Virus record (IMG/VR): IMGVR_UViG_3300021197_000841 | Location: 1-64,000 of that record | Length of the DNA: 64,000 nucleotides | Reading direction: 5' to 3' (one strand) | Source: a virus | Part shown: positions 16,955 through 31,900 of the stretch, piece after piece | Layout: every line of letters starts with the position of its first letter | How positions within the stretch are numbered: position 1 is the stretch's first letter | The notes under the pieces: generated by a model | The model's database searches: none | What the model was told of the DNA's origin: nothing | The model's input: the letters and a program-made list of their open reading frames with translations, nothing else | Position numbers and translations under genes: made by a program

Positions 16955-19900
16955 TTAATCAAAGTAAGATCCTGGTTTATCTTTTAGGAATCGAGCAATA
17001 GTGGTGGTTGAATCTGCTAATGCCACATTTGCTTGGTTCCAATATGCTTCTTCTGGGTCATTATTACTGCTACTGAAAGCCTGTGACCCGATTTCTATTC
17101 TGTTTTGTTCACTAGCATCAATCACTTTTGTTCCTGCTGGATGTGATTCAACACTAGTACCTAAAGTACCACGTGAAACGTCTTTTAATACATTTCCGTC
17201 TATAGCACCAAATGTTATTCTTTCGTCGCCTATATAAATTACACTGGCCTTACTACCTGAGAACGGTAATGTTACCTTTGTTGCGTCAGTTAATATAATA
17301 GTACTATCTGTTTTAGATATTGCTGTTGCTAGTGTTGTTTTAAATTCGTTTGATATTCTAGTATATTCTACAGAACCATTTAATCCTAAGAACATCTTGT
17401 ACGATACATTAGCACCGCCACTTTGTGATCCAGATTGTACGTTAAACTGTAAACCTTCGAATGCGTTAAATAATACATGCTCTGGTGGTCTGGCCGGGCC
17501 AGCATATCCTTTAAAGAATGTATTACTGTCAAATCCAGCATACGTTATTGAATCTCTTACTAGTTCGCTATCCAATGTTGTATTAGCCATATAATTGTTT
17601 ACAACTGTATCGCTATCGTATCCATCACCGTCAAACGCAGTTTGATCGTAACCAAATTCAGTTGCTAGTATCTCATTGCCTATGCGATCATAATATGATT
17701 TACTAAACAAATCAGCATTAAGTTCTTCACCATTGAAATCCGCGTAGGCAAGTATTTTTAATGTAGTAAGCCTAGTTGCCTTGAGTCCTGTAATAATATC
17801 ATTTGAGAATGATGTATTGGCAATCTTTGTGTTTAGATCCATTATTGTTGGATGATATACAAATAGTCTTTCTATGTGATTTATAGGTGTAGCATTTGCT
17901 GAGTCTGTTAGTAACTGAGACATTCTTGCTTCAGCAGTTAAACTTGTTGGCTGACTGTAAGCATTTGCTAATGATACATTACTAGCATCACCTAATGCTA
18001 TAATATCGGATTGATTCCTGTCTATGTAAACTTTTTCAGTAAACGTTCTAATTTTTGTTGTACTATTTAATGTAGCATTCCCCCAATTAGAATATTCCGA
18101 ATCAGTACTAATAATATTAGCATCTGCTACAGAGTTAGGATCAAGTATTCTTGCTTGTACTGATAAGTTCGGTTGATACGGTGGCTTATCAAAGTCTGTA
18201 GCAAACGATTTAGTAATTTCTGTGTGAGTTTTTCTATCATTGAAATCTCTTAACTTACTAGTATATGGTTTTACCGTTTTTATGTAATCAGACATATCGC
18301 CAAACGGATCAATCTTGGTTGTAATTTTTTGTTCTAAATTATCAGCACTTTGTCTAATATTAAAGTATGATGATTTAAAGAACCACTCAGTTTGATACTG
18401 TTCTGTTAGAATGTAATTTAACATTGTGAAATACAGTTTGTTAGTTAAGTTAGTAGACTTAAATACATTAGTAATTATAGCATCTATTAGTTGTCTAATT
18501 TCTGTTGCTAACACTGAATTTTGTGCGCCATTATAGAACTCTTTCTTAATCTGTATAGTACCGTTAATAACTTTAACTAATTCGTAATCGTCTGTAACGC
18601 CATTATACTCAAATATTCTATCAGGATTTATATTGTCCACTACTTGTACAAATACACCATCGTCAATTCCTGTTAGAGCAAACATATCTTTAAGTGTAGT
18701 TACATTTAATCTTGCTTTAACATTACTAGATGTGTAGCCTTCTTTTACCCAGTCTGTAACTTCATACAAGTTCGACGTGCTTACATAAGCATTCCAACCT
18801 TTATATACGTCACCCGTTAATATTATTTTTGCTAACTCTCTATTTAGGAATGATCTAGCAGTTCGTTTTGCTTCAGTAACTTTCATAAACATAGTCTGAC
18901 GAGGTCTAATACTTATTCCGTACTTCTCAAATTTGTTTAAATGTATATCAGGTACAACATTACCTTGCTTGTCTTCACCTGCTAAACTATCGATTAGTTT
19001 ATTAATAAACTCTCTTGGTATTCTTGACAGTTCAGCATTTTCGCCAAGTAATATATACGACTCGTGTTTGTTTTCGTACTTAGTATCTTTCCTAGAAAAG
19101 TTTGTTTGTAGAACACTATTGTCATCTGTTAAGTAAGTCTTAATATTATTAAATACCATAGTGTTATTGTCTGCTACACCATATGTAGGTAATCTTTCTG
19201 CTCTAGGTGATTCAAGTAATCTTGATACCTGTTTTGCTGATATTGTTCTGTTCTTAACATTTTGAGGTACTGAGTCAATATCTTTAACCCAATAATAATA
19301 TGTGTTACTGTAAGTATTTGTTTTAGTATTAAATACTTGATCTACTAAATAATTCATTGCTGATAATGGCGTACCTTTACCAGTGTAGTCACTTGGTGTT
19401 TGTTTACTTTCTATCCATTCGTATACATCAAAACTTGAACCTGTGACATATGAACCCCAGTAATCTGCTCTATAATCTACATTTGCTTGTTCATACCAAC
19501 GTACTCGCATTGTGCTGGTATTCCACCATAATTCTCCAACATTAACTTTACTAAAGTTACTGCCGTCATTATTATAATATACTGGATCACCATCGCTGAT
19601 ATATTCAATATTTCTTTCTGCTTCTGGAATAATAAATCCTTTGAACGGATCATGTAATATTACATCGGTTACTCTTTCGCCATTATCCTTTTGATATATT
19701 AAAGCATTCTTTAATTTACTGCTATCAATTAAAGCATCTTGTCTGAGTTTAACAGAGCCATCTTCTAAGTGTGCCCAACCGGTAACATCATATTCGTCAA
19801 TCCAAGTCTTACCAACTGATCGAGCATTGTCATACAAGCCTTTATATCTTCGCGACTCGAAGTATAATACATCTACATCAGACTGTAATTTGCTATTTAA

Positions 19901-22900
19901 AATACTACTATCGTCAACTTTGCTTAGATCATATTTGTATATATCGCCAAATGCTGAACTTGAAAGTCCTTCAAACTCTGGTGGTACTGTAGTGTTGTAC
20001 ATAACTAAACTATCACCGTCGCCTGATCTATTAAACGGATTACCGTCGCCAGTGTTATTACCGTCGCCTAGGCCAAAATCACTACCTGGGTTACCAATTT
20101 GTGATCTAAAGCCAATTGATTGAGGACTATATTCGCCAGTAGGTATACCAATAGCATCTAGTGTTCCTGGAACTACATCTTCTAAATCAAACCCATCACC
20201 ATCTGAGGTAAATGTTAATACTTGTACGTCAGGATTAATATCAACTACATCTGCTGTTAATCCGCCGTCTGGTCCTATTGCTTCATTAATAACATCCGCC
20301 AGTGCTTCAGCAGGTGTCTCTGGTCTAGCCGGACCGGCATTATTTGCTACTAAGGCCGGAGGTTGTCTACAGTCAATAACACTTCTTGATGAAGCAATAA
20401 CTCTAGCACCAAATCCAGGCCCTTCAAGTCTTTGAGACGCATCGCCGTCGTCTACATATTTTAGAGGTATTCCTCTTTCTTGTTCTGCTGGGAATATTTC
20501 ATATACTCCTCTATCTAGTATTCTTAATTTTGTAATACTACCAGATGTATTAATTTCTGCAACTTCAAATTGTGCTGATTGTTCTACAATATCTGGATTG
20601 TCTTCGGCAATTAACTCCCCTTTGCTTAGTATTGCTCTTGCTTTGAATCCTTGACCCGAACCAATTGCTTTAACTATCCAATTTCTCATTGAGAACTCTG
20701 CTTGGAATCCACCTTTCTGTATAATTTCTAACCTTGTAATTGTATCTTTATTAGCAGTTTCATAATTTGGATCTTCGCTTGGTGACACATAACTAATTTT
20801 TATGTTAGGTGTTTTAACTGCTGTAGTATATTCTGTTATACCTACATTTGTAGCACCTTCTGGTCTTCTAGAAAGTATGTTACTGTCATTTATTAAATTA
20901 AATACTCGTCCTGGTCTTGTTACTTCAACATACCATGTACCTTTAATCTGTCTATTTTTACCAATTTTATATGTTGTTAAAGTTAAGCCTAATCTAGGAT
21001 CAGCATTAACAATTTTATAATCGCTGTCATTGGAATATATTTCCCATCTATTAGTTGCGCCTTCACTAAATCTTGCTTTAATAAACTTGTTGTTTAGATT
21101 ATTTACAGCATCAATTACTTGTTGTAATGACATTGTACTTGTTACAGGAACGGTTAACGTCTGTGTACCGCGATCTGTGTATTCTATTGTAATACCTGTG
21201 CTTAATGATATACTGCTAGGATCTGCTATTACTGTGCTGTACGCAACATTCTCGCCGCCTTGTAGCCACTTTCTTAATACGTTGTTAGTATTATTCCAAT
21301 ATGCGCCAGTTGCCTGTGTTAATGCTGTACCGTTACTACTATCATAATCGCTACTGTAAATTGTGCCGTTTAAATCTTTACCTTGATTGCCTGCTTGTCG
21401 TTTCCAGTTACCAATCCATGGTTTAACCTTTGTGCCGTAACTAACTAAGTTGACACCATTTGGTTGAACAGTTTCTGCTTGATCTTTACTGGTTACCGAG
21501 AATATCATTTCTTGTGGGCCGTTATTATTTTTCTTATAATCATACCCAGGCATAAATCCGCCTTGATCGTTTTGCCCATTTGCTCCGTATTTTCCTAAGA
21601 ATTGCATTAATGGCATTCTAGTACCATCCGGTGCTTGTAACCATATCATACCGTAATCGCCGGGCATAGTACTTCTCATAATAAAGTCAATATCTATATC
21701 CTGAATTATAGCATCATCGGGTATCTTATCAAAATTAAATTTAAATACCAATGCTTCAGATTCTCCCATCTTAACATACGGACTTGACATTGGCCTATAG
21801 ACCGTGTTATAATGTATTTTGTTCATGGCCTTTGCTAACTGAAATGCTGGCACTGGCTCTACATCTCTTACTTCGTTACCATCGGCATCTTCTGTAATTG
21901 TAATAAGTTCGTCCGGTAAATGTACTGTATATGGTACTCTTAAATAACTCTGACTAATATCTTTCTGTATAACAAATATATCCCAATTTTGTTCTATTGG
22001 ACTAATTGGTAATGTGGAATTTTGTCTGGACGCATTAACATCAACACTTATGTATTGATCAGTACCTGATTCTACACTATCAAATTTAAATGTGTTGCTG
22101 TCAACCTGTGTCACATTTAATGAGTTAGCCATATCAATTGACACACTAGTTGTTAAACTATGTGCTTCAGACTGATCTTGATATGTTACAGTTTTAGTTG
22201 TCTGGTTCTGGAACTCACTTATAGTATCAATTGGGTAGAATCTACTCCATAAATTTGTAAAGTCTGGTACACCGTATGCTTCAAAGTTAGGTGCTTTTTC
22301 TAAGCCTAATGTTGTTTCTACTTTAAAGAAAACTCTATTATTACTAACTCTTAAGAAAGTAACAATTCTACCATTGAACCTAGTTAGTGTCTGACTTAAG
22401 AAATGCTTGTATTCGTTACTTGTATCGCTGTCGTATACTTCAGCATCATGGAAAACTTTTAGTAATCCTTTTGTGTTTTCTGGCATTGCCGCAAACTTTG
22501 TGGATGGATTATGACCATTTGGAAATACTGTTCCATTTGGTATTTCCCATACACATAACCATGAACCATTAAGATTACTTAGTTCTATTTCATTGAACAC
22601 ATCATAAACTTTACTGTTCTTAATTAGTTCGGTTCCTAACTCGCCTTTGTCATGAATACCTAAGCCAAACATCATCATTGCTCCGGCATTTTCATAATCT
22701 CTTGTTCCAACAAACAGTTTATATTCTCTACTACTGTTTACTAAGTCTGCTCTTGAACTGATTTTAAATGTATCTTTTGCCGATAACTCATCTAATGCTA
22801 TATCAGATCTTTTGCGATCAATTTCTAGTTCATTAATTGATGATGAGTAAGTATCAATGTAGTTTGGAACTGTTTCGCTATTGATCCAATCCTTATCGGT

Positions 22901-25900
22901 ACCGCCGCCTTGTTCGATATATTCTCTATAAAAACTGTGATAGTATGACGTTGCTGATCTACCTGCTACTTTTAATGTAGGCTGTAATCCAGTTGTGCTT
23001 GGTGCGTAAACACCTCTAACTGTTACGCCTGGTAATTTATGTTTAGGATCATTCTTATCAACAATTTCAAATCTTGTATCTGCTGGGTTGTATCCAATAC
23101 CTGGATTTTGTATATCAACTCTATCAAGGTAGTAAGCACTATTATCTAGTGTTTTAGGTTGGCCACCTACTATAGCAAGTTTATCACCTATTCTATAGTT
23201 AAAGCCTGTACTATCCTCTATTGATCCAGGATTAAATGCTACATTTGAATTTGCGTCAAAGGCACCGCTTCTGGAACCTTCACCTGATCTTGGTGTTATT
23301 GCTAATCCGTCCATTCTTAAATAGTCTGCTGTCATAAATGGGTTACTTTGACTCGGTACACCAACAGACTCAGCAAGTTGTATAGTACCGCTTGATGCTT
23401 TAGTTGTTAATACCTTAGGAGCAGAGAATCCTGTTCCTGTAGACTTTGATTGTAACTCTTCGTTAGTTAGATTTGCTCCTAGAGCCAAGTTAGCACTAGC
23501 AACTGATTTCTTTTCAACATATGGCATAAAGTCGCCTACTTCAGCAAACGGACTTCTTGAACACCCCATGCCTAAACTAAATGGTACAGCACTCTTGATC
23601 TTGACAGCCTGTAAAACAGGAATATCGATATCAGTGAAACAGCCTGCTTTTCTTCTTTGCTGTACAGGATGTATATCCCATAATGAGGTAAAGAAGTATC
23701 CACTACCTTCATTATCTCTGGTGTAGTAACTTCTGTCTTTTTCATCACCTGTGTCTGGGCCACCCATCTTTTCGCCGTAGCCTACAATCTTCTTATACTT
23801 CCAACCTGTTTCGTCATTAGTGTAGTCTTCAAATTTAACGTATTCTTCCAGGCCGCCATAACTAAATACTGTTCCTCTTACAAGTAACCCTAAAACTAAG
23901 TTTTGTCCAAATCTTGTTGGCTTATGTCTGTTCCTACCTTCTTTAGTAAGATCGTAATTCATTTGTTTTAATCGTTGTGTTAAAGGATTACTACCACTAG
24001 TATCGTCCTGCTTACTAAGTTGTAGTTCTAATTTATACCAACTAATACCAGGCTTAAAGCCTTTAAATCTAATTTCTGCTCCACCTAGGTTTAATCCTTT
24101 ACCGCCTTTGGAACGCATTTGTTTGAAATCTACATTAATCCAATTACAAGTATCGTTACCATATCCTCTAATATCGTACCATTTAGGCTGTGTACCAGAA
24201 CCGGAACCTTGTATAGTTTTATTAACAATATCGCCTTTCTTTTCAGATGAGGGTATTAATCGTAAAACAATAGTTCTATATCCGCCTTCTATTGGGTCTA
24301 CGCCTCTATCATTTAATATTTGTTCAACTAACATACCAAAGCCTTTGCCCGGAGGGGATGAAGGAATACGGACTGTTAGCGGATCGTGTCTGTTTTCTAC
24401 TTCTGCCCAGCAATCTGTAAGATATCTAGTGTTGTCGCCTTTAACTTTTGGCTTTTTGCCGCCCCACCTTAAACTTTCTTCTATTAAGTTAGAGCCTGTT
24501 GTTGGATCTACAACTTCGCCAAATGCTGTTTCGCCCCAACCTTGGCCGCCACCTGGTATAACACAATTAACTTCTTCTTTGGTAGGTTCGCCACATATTG
24601 CTCTATAGTCTGAGTTCTGGGAATTGATGCCATCTGCTAACGCACATGGATCACAATTATCATTTAAATTAATTCGTTGATTTCCGAGGAACATTACCTC
24701 GCCGCTGTTTGAACATAGATCGCCGTCTAGTACTTTAACGTATCCTGGATCGGCCTCGCATAAGTCAACTATTGCTTCATTGTATTTAATTTTTTGTTCT
24801 GACGTTGCCATTGATCCGTTAACATACGCCAAGTATTGAGTCCATTGACTATAATTGCCACCTGCGGCCTGGAAATCTCTCCATCCTACTCTAATTCCTT
24901 GATCGTATGTATCGTAGTAAGAACCATTTTCATTACCAATACCTGCGCCGCCAATAATGAAGTTATAATATTGTTGTGCTATTGCTAACAAGTCGGCGTC
25001 AAAATCTTGTACTGCCGCGGCTTCTCCAGCATTGTTTATATCATATAGTGATATCTTAAATGAGCCGCAATCTGGGCCATCATCAACTACTGGTCCCTGT
25101 GGTCCTTGTGGTCCTTGTGGTCCTTGTGGTCCCTGTGGTCCTTGTGGTCCTTGTGGTCCTTGTGGTCCTTGACCTCCTGAATAGCCGCCGCCTCCGCCGC
25201 CGCCATTTAATTTAATTAACTCGCCCTCTGGCTCGCCAAATGCTGAAACAGTATTAAATGTCTGGTAACCTGGATTGCCTGTGTAAATTCCATCCATACC
25301 TTGTAATTCAGCATACTTCTTATAGGCATTATGTGCGCCTTTGGCCACATCTTTGTTTAAATAAGGACTTGTTGACGATGACATAATATTGTTATGATAT
25401 TCGTTAACTGTTTTGTTTTTTGCAGAAAGTATATCAAGTGTAGGAGCATTACTTTTACCGCCACCTATTCTAGTTAGTTTTCCTGCTTTTTTGCCTTTAT
25501 CTATAATCTGCCCTAGATTGTCTTGGTCAATCATGTATTGGCCACTTAACGCCGCTGAACCTAATTTGGATTTATTGTTTACTAGTATCTGATTAATATA
25601 ACGTGGAACACCATTTTTAACGGCATTACCCGCATTGTTAGTATCAAATTTTACTGGTTCTAAGTTTGTTAAGTTGTTTGGTACACTAACAAACTTCTGA
25701 TTATAAGCCGGATTTAATGGATTGTCTAGTTTAAAGTTTCTACTACCAAACATGAATCCTGCTGTTATACTTCCTGTACTTTGTATAACACCTTCTTTAT
25801 ACCTTGCGGCAAAGTTTAAACTGTCGCTGACATCTTGTATAGATTTAGTATTAATTAGTGTGGTTTTTGCTCCATTAACTTTAACAGAGTTCCAACTATC

Positions 25901-28900
25901 TAATGAGTATTCAACATTTTGTTCTTTAAGATCGACACGTTTATCGCTGTTAGCAAAACCGTAAACTGGAATCACTGTTGATTCACCTAAGTCTGGGTCA
26001 TCTGAGAAAGGCGATGCTGACACCATTGATTGTGCCGCTATTCTATATTTTGCGTTTAGGTTTCGTTGTATAGCACCGGATATAACCATAGAGTCAAATC
26101 TAGGACGTAATTTCATTTCTGATCCTAAGTCTGATGTGCCTTTTACAAGTATAATATCGTTGACCCAGTATCCTTCTGTATCTACTGGCAATGCTCCTAA
26201 GTAAGGTGTTTCGACAGTAATTATATCTTTAGTTACAGCAGACGGTGTAGCAAACCCTGTATACTTACCGTTCTTAGTAAGTTTGATTGCTCTGTCTTTG
26301 TTTGGTCTGTATGCTGTATATGAAACAGAAAATTCATTTGTTGTTGCCGTAGCACCCGGAGCCTTAATTGTGTAAAACTGATCTCCTTGATCGCCATCTT
26401 CGTCTATAATCACAATAAAATCAAGTATATCAAATTCGTTACCACTTAACGCATGTCCGTTAATACTGTTTGAGAACTTCAATTTGCCTTTCTCGTAAAG
26501 TCCTAAGCCGCCATTGCTTATACGGATATTTACTAGTCCTTCTGAACTTGCGGCTGTTGTACTTACTACTTCGGCATGTATAGTGTATTTTCCTATGCCG
26601 TGATCTACTGAAACAAAATCAGTAGCAGTAAATATGTTAATTGGCAAATATGTTTCACTTGACGGTATTGTATTTCCTAAGAATCCGCTAAATGTAGCAT
26701 TTGTATTAATACCACCTATACTATCAAAAGTGCTAATATTAATTTCTTTGTCGCCTGTAAATGATGCCCATTGTACTTCGTTACTAGGCACTCTACCATA
26801 TAAATTATTGATAGTATACTTAGGTGGCAATGAGATAACATTTTTATTTAAATCGTCAGTATATCTAATAGTTAAATTCGATGTTAGTGCTGTAGGCATA
26901 GTACTTAGTGCTATACTTAATGATCTATCTGTTCCAGCAAATACTTCTGCTGTCGTGCCATTTAGACTTGCGGTGTCTACACTACCAGTATAGAATGTAA
27001 CGTTGTCTTCAGGTCCAAAAATATTATTGTGATTATTACAACTTAGATGATATATTTTTCTAGGTTCTACAAAATATTGCACATCTAAATTTCCATTTGG
27101 ACTATTAAATACCGCGGCATATTTTAATGATGAAATATCGCTTGTTGGTATAACAGATGTATTCGCTACACTTACTTTAAATGTATTTTGTGTAACTTCC
27201 TTAACTATAAATGACGTATTGTTTAAATAATCGCTGTTGTTAGTTGTACTAAATATTACTTTTGAACCTACTATCATATCATGAAGAGGATCAGTAAAAG
27301 TTACTAAGTTTTGGTTCAGCGAACTGTTTGAAATAATTTCTAAACTTGATGCGTTTGCTACTGGTATAGCATGATTAATTATATTTTGTGCTGATCCTTT
27401 AGCAATAGTAATATATGTTTTACCTACACTTGTTACATTGGCCTGTCCTTCAATACCGCTTACATTTAAGGTGTCGTTGATTCTAACTATATCTGTGTTT
27501 GACATTCCTTCGACATCAGTATATATTTTGCTTTCATTTTTATATGTCGCCATTCTAATAGTGACATCAACCTCTGTAATTACTGGTTGATTTTTGCCTG
27601 TATAGTTTAAAGGCAAGTACTTAATATCAGCATTCAGATCATTACCTAAAATTCCTGTTATAGGTGTTGTCGACGTGTTAGGTATACTAACTAAGAAACT
27701 ACCAGCAGTTGTAATATGTTCTGGCTTATCAGATACATAACCAAATACAGTACCTGTATTTAAAATACTGTTTGCGTCAGTTGTTGTAAACAATGTAGCA
27801 CAATATCCTTTATCAGTTGGATCTGACATTTTGATAGGACTAGTTAAGTCATTAACAATAATTTGTTTATTGTTATTTTCGTCTATTCTATATAATACAG
27901 CCTTAACATCACCTGACAGTTCGTCTGCCGGTATAGAGTTATCGCTATTATCAACTGTAAAGAATGTATTATCTACACTTTCAATTTTTCTGTCGACTAC
28001 TTGTGACAAGTTGCCACCAATCATCGATACTCTTAAATTATCTAATTTAAGATTTGTAACAGGCGATAATGTATAGTTGACTTTAATATTTTTAACTATG
28101 ACTATAGGAATGATATATTCCTCGCCTATCGATGATGGATATACTGACACTCCTTCGTCGTATCCTAATTCTATTCTAAATTTGTTTGCCTCACCTTGAA
28201 CCAACACACTTTTAGCATCATTGCTCCACCACTCTAATGGTCTATTTGTAGCACTAGGATGATGAGGCTGTATGTCGAATTGGTTTTGTTTGTTCTGACT
28301 TTTCAGTTTATGTCTATTTTTATATTTTTGAGTACCGTGATAATCACTGGTGTTTTCGACTCTACTTAAAAACTCAATACCTTCAGAAATACCTGCTCCT
28401 CTATCATTAAAATTAAATTTAACTACCGGATTAGCCTCGTTGATATTGCCGCCAATTTCTGAAACTGTGACATACTTGGATTGCGGATGAGCATAATTTG
28501 ACGAATTGTGTTCGCCTGGATATCTTTTCCATAATTCTATTCTACTTGAAAAGTTTCTGCTACTTGAACTATTACCACCACCTATCACACTCATGTCTAC
28601 GCGGAATCCATCCAGTGACGGTTTGTTCATAGGTTTTGTATATGTATCAACCCACCAATCAACATCTACATTTTTGTTAAAGGCAATCGGTGAATCATCT
28701 GTTGGTAGTATACTTCTATTTTCGCCATCAAAGTTTGTATTCTGTAAGTACCTCCTAGGATCTCTAGGTAGACTAGCAGGCGATGTTAATTGCTTTAATG
28801 TTTCTAAATCTGCTGGTGTAACATATCTGAATTCTAATTCAAGTTCTACGTTATCAATACTTCTAAATGATTCTGGCGGTTCAGAAAATATATTTTCAAA

Positions 28901-31900
28901 ACTTAATTTATTATTCCCTGCTAGAGCACCAATATACATTGGCTTATTATTGTATTTGCTTGACCACTCATTTATTTTACTGCCGCCGGAGCCACCATAA
29001 TTAATATTAGCACCTTTTAACAAATCTTGTTTTCTTGTAGTATTTCTACTAGAAGTGAATAATAATTTCTTAAGATCACCAGCAGTAACATCTTCTCTTA
29101 GTCGGATGTCTGCTGTATTATTAGTTGTGTCTTTATCAATATCAACTTTAAATCTTGTTGTTAAATCCTTAACACCGGCACTTGGGTTCATAACCACTAA
29201 TCCGTCTACTGAATCAGTTGCCGAAGGCTTACTAAATATAAATTCTTTATTTGTTATGTTTGAAACTTGATCGTCTGAAACCTTAGTATTACCGTTTAAG
29301 AATTTAAATCCTCCTAAACCATATGTACCAATCTTTGTGTTATCAAAATTGTTTATATGTAATATGCTCGGTGATTGTAATCTTGTAATATTTCCTTGTA
29401 AATTTTGATATTCGCCTTTATATACAACCACATTAGAATTTGTTACAGCACTACCTGTTGGTTCAGCAATACTTGAATATGTAGTACCAGAATCACTAGT
29501 TACCTGTGATTGTATTACTGGGTATACGTTACCAGAGAATTGTGTACTATCTGTCTCAAAATGTACAAAGTCAGGTGTATTAAATTTCTTAACTGTTGCG
29601 TTACCTTCTATAGTTACAGCATCTCTCCATGCGCCTTGTATTTTGTCAGACGCTCCGTCTGTAATTAGTACATGAATGCCGCCACCCATTGGCACACTTA
29701 GAACTGATAATTTATTGTGTGCTGATTTGGCAACACTCGCATCATGGAATCTTAAATCACTACTTGTGATACTAAATGTTTTAGCCGCAGTATCTACATC
29801 AGCAACTGTATAAAATTGTGCTGGTATTGTATCAACTGATGAGTTATCACTAGCAGTAGATATTGATACGTTTGTGCTGTTTGTTAAATCTGTTAAGTCA
29901 CCGGCTTTGAATACAACTTTATTAGTACTAGGTGTTATGCCAGTAATTTCTGCTCTTGTATCTTGTCTTAATACAGATTCAAAACCAACATAGCAATTTC
30001 CTGTGCCTATTCTAGCAAAAGATGTTGCTGTAATATTTGCTTCTGTAATATAAAAAGTACCTGCTCCGTTATCGTCTGTAACAAAACCAGCAACGGCATC
30101 TATAGGATATTTTTTACCTACAGTCAAGTTTGCCGACGTTGCTCCTGCTCCGTAAAAGTAAACATTATCTGGATAATCATTTTCACCGGTTCCTGGTTCT
30201 AGACCTTCTATATTGTCCACTGTGATTTGAACACTATTATTAACAGTAGCAATTCTTCTATCTTTGGTAACACCTGCTGGTCTATAAAACTCTACATTAG
30301 ATAGCGGTACTTGTAATTTACCAAAGATTCTTTTTGTTGATCTTGCTTCTGTGTTAGGCAATGCTTCTGTGATAACACCCGTGGCACCCGGCGCCACACT
30401 AGTGATCTTTCTACTAATTCTTTTTAGTGGTACATACATACCTGTAAATACTGTTCTTGGTGTAGCAACTAATTGTTCGTTACTCCATTTTAAAACTATA
30501 TTCGATAATTCAGCATTTTTAACAACTATGTGATTATCAAAATATCGTTTATTGTTAAGGTCATTGATATCGTTACCATCGGAATATAACGACAATGGAT
30601 TATTAGAAAATAATGTAGTCTGACCGTTAACTGTGTCTACAAAGTTTTTAGCAGGAACTAATCCGCCTGCCCTGTTTTGCTCTCCGTGTAAAACTAATTC
30701 ATACACATTCCAATCTTCGTTCTCTGCTTTAGCAAGATGTAAATGCTGACCTTCTATTGGATTTGTTCTCTTTCCACTAGCAATAATATTATCAAAATTT
30801 TGTATGTTAAATGCTTCCCATTCTACATTTGCTCTGTTTACATAACCTGCGTTTGGTATTGAAAATATAGTGTTGCTTGTAGTTGGCCATATACCTTTAT
30901 CAACTGTATTAGTTGGACGTTTAAGCATTGTTTCAGTATTGTCAATATCAATAGTGATCTTGTTATCTGTTGGGTCGTCATCTATAACTTTGTATGTTCT
31001 TATGCTAGTTGTGTTAGCAATAATTGTATCATTAGCAACTGATTTGATTGATAATTTAGCACCAGGTATATCTGTTGTTAATGTATTGTTAAATTGTACT
31101 GTACCCATTTCCGAAATAGTTACGTTAGCATTAATGTTTATATTATTAGCATATTGAGAAACATTTGAAAATGTAACTCTGGTTGTTCCAGCAATAGCAT
31201 TAGATACATTAACTGCTCTATAACTAGGCGTGTTTTTAATTTCCTTGCCGTCTATGTAAAATTCAATATACGGATACTGGCCATCAATTTCTACAACGTT
31301 GTCGTCTAGCATTTCTGATGTGCCTGTTAGATCAACTGTAAATGTATCTGAAGATATTTTAGAATTTAACTGCGATGAAGATAGTAAGTTAATACTTCTA
31401 TCACCGTTATCAAAGCCAAAGTAACTTTTTGTTACACCTACACCGCCAATTGTAACTACAATGTCATTGATTGTAGTATTATTAGCAGTTTGTATTGGGA
31501 ATCGTTGTTGTGGCTGATATCTGCCGGGTGTCATATTTAATACAGATAGTGAAGTACTTGGGTTACCACCTGGTAACGTGCTTTCTGCTAACTGGAAGTC
31601 ACTACCTCTAATATATAATCGTTTGTCGCCACCCGATCCATAAACTTCTAACGTTCCTGTATCACCTGATATAGATGAACCATATGTTACAGGCAGTCTT
31701 AACGACGGATCTTGATACAAATCAAACTGTGTTGTTGAATGCCCTGTTCTAGATACTGTGACACCATTAATAGTAACATTATAGTTTCTACTCGGATCAT
31801 GATCTACATAATAGTTGCCATCAGGTATACTAGTTAAATCTTTAACTTTTACAAAATCAACGTTAGCACTAGCATACGCATCGCCGCCATTTGCTGTTCC

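Noticed and set aside
25091-25171. CRISPR-like array
   Set aside because: The units are 9 bp, without spacers, in frame and encode Gln-Gly-Pro.
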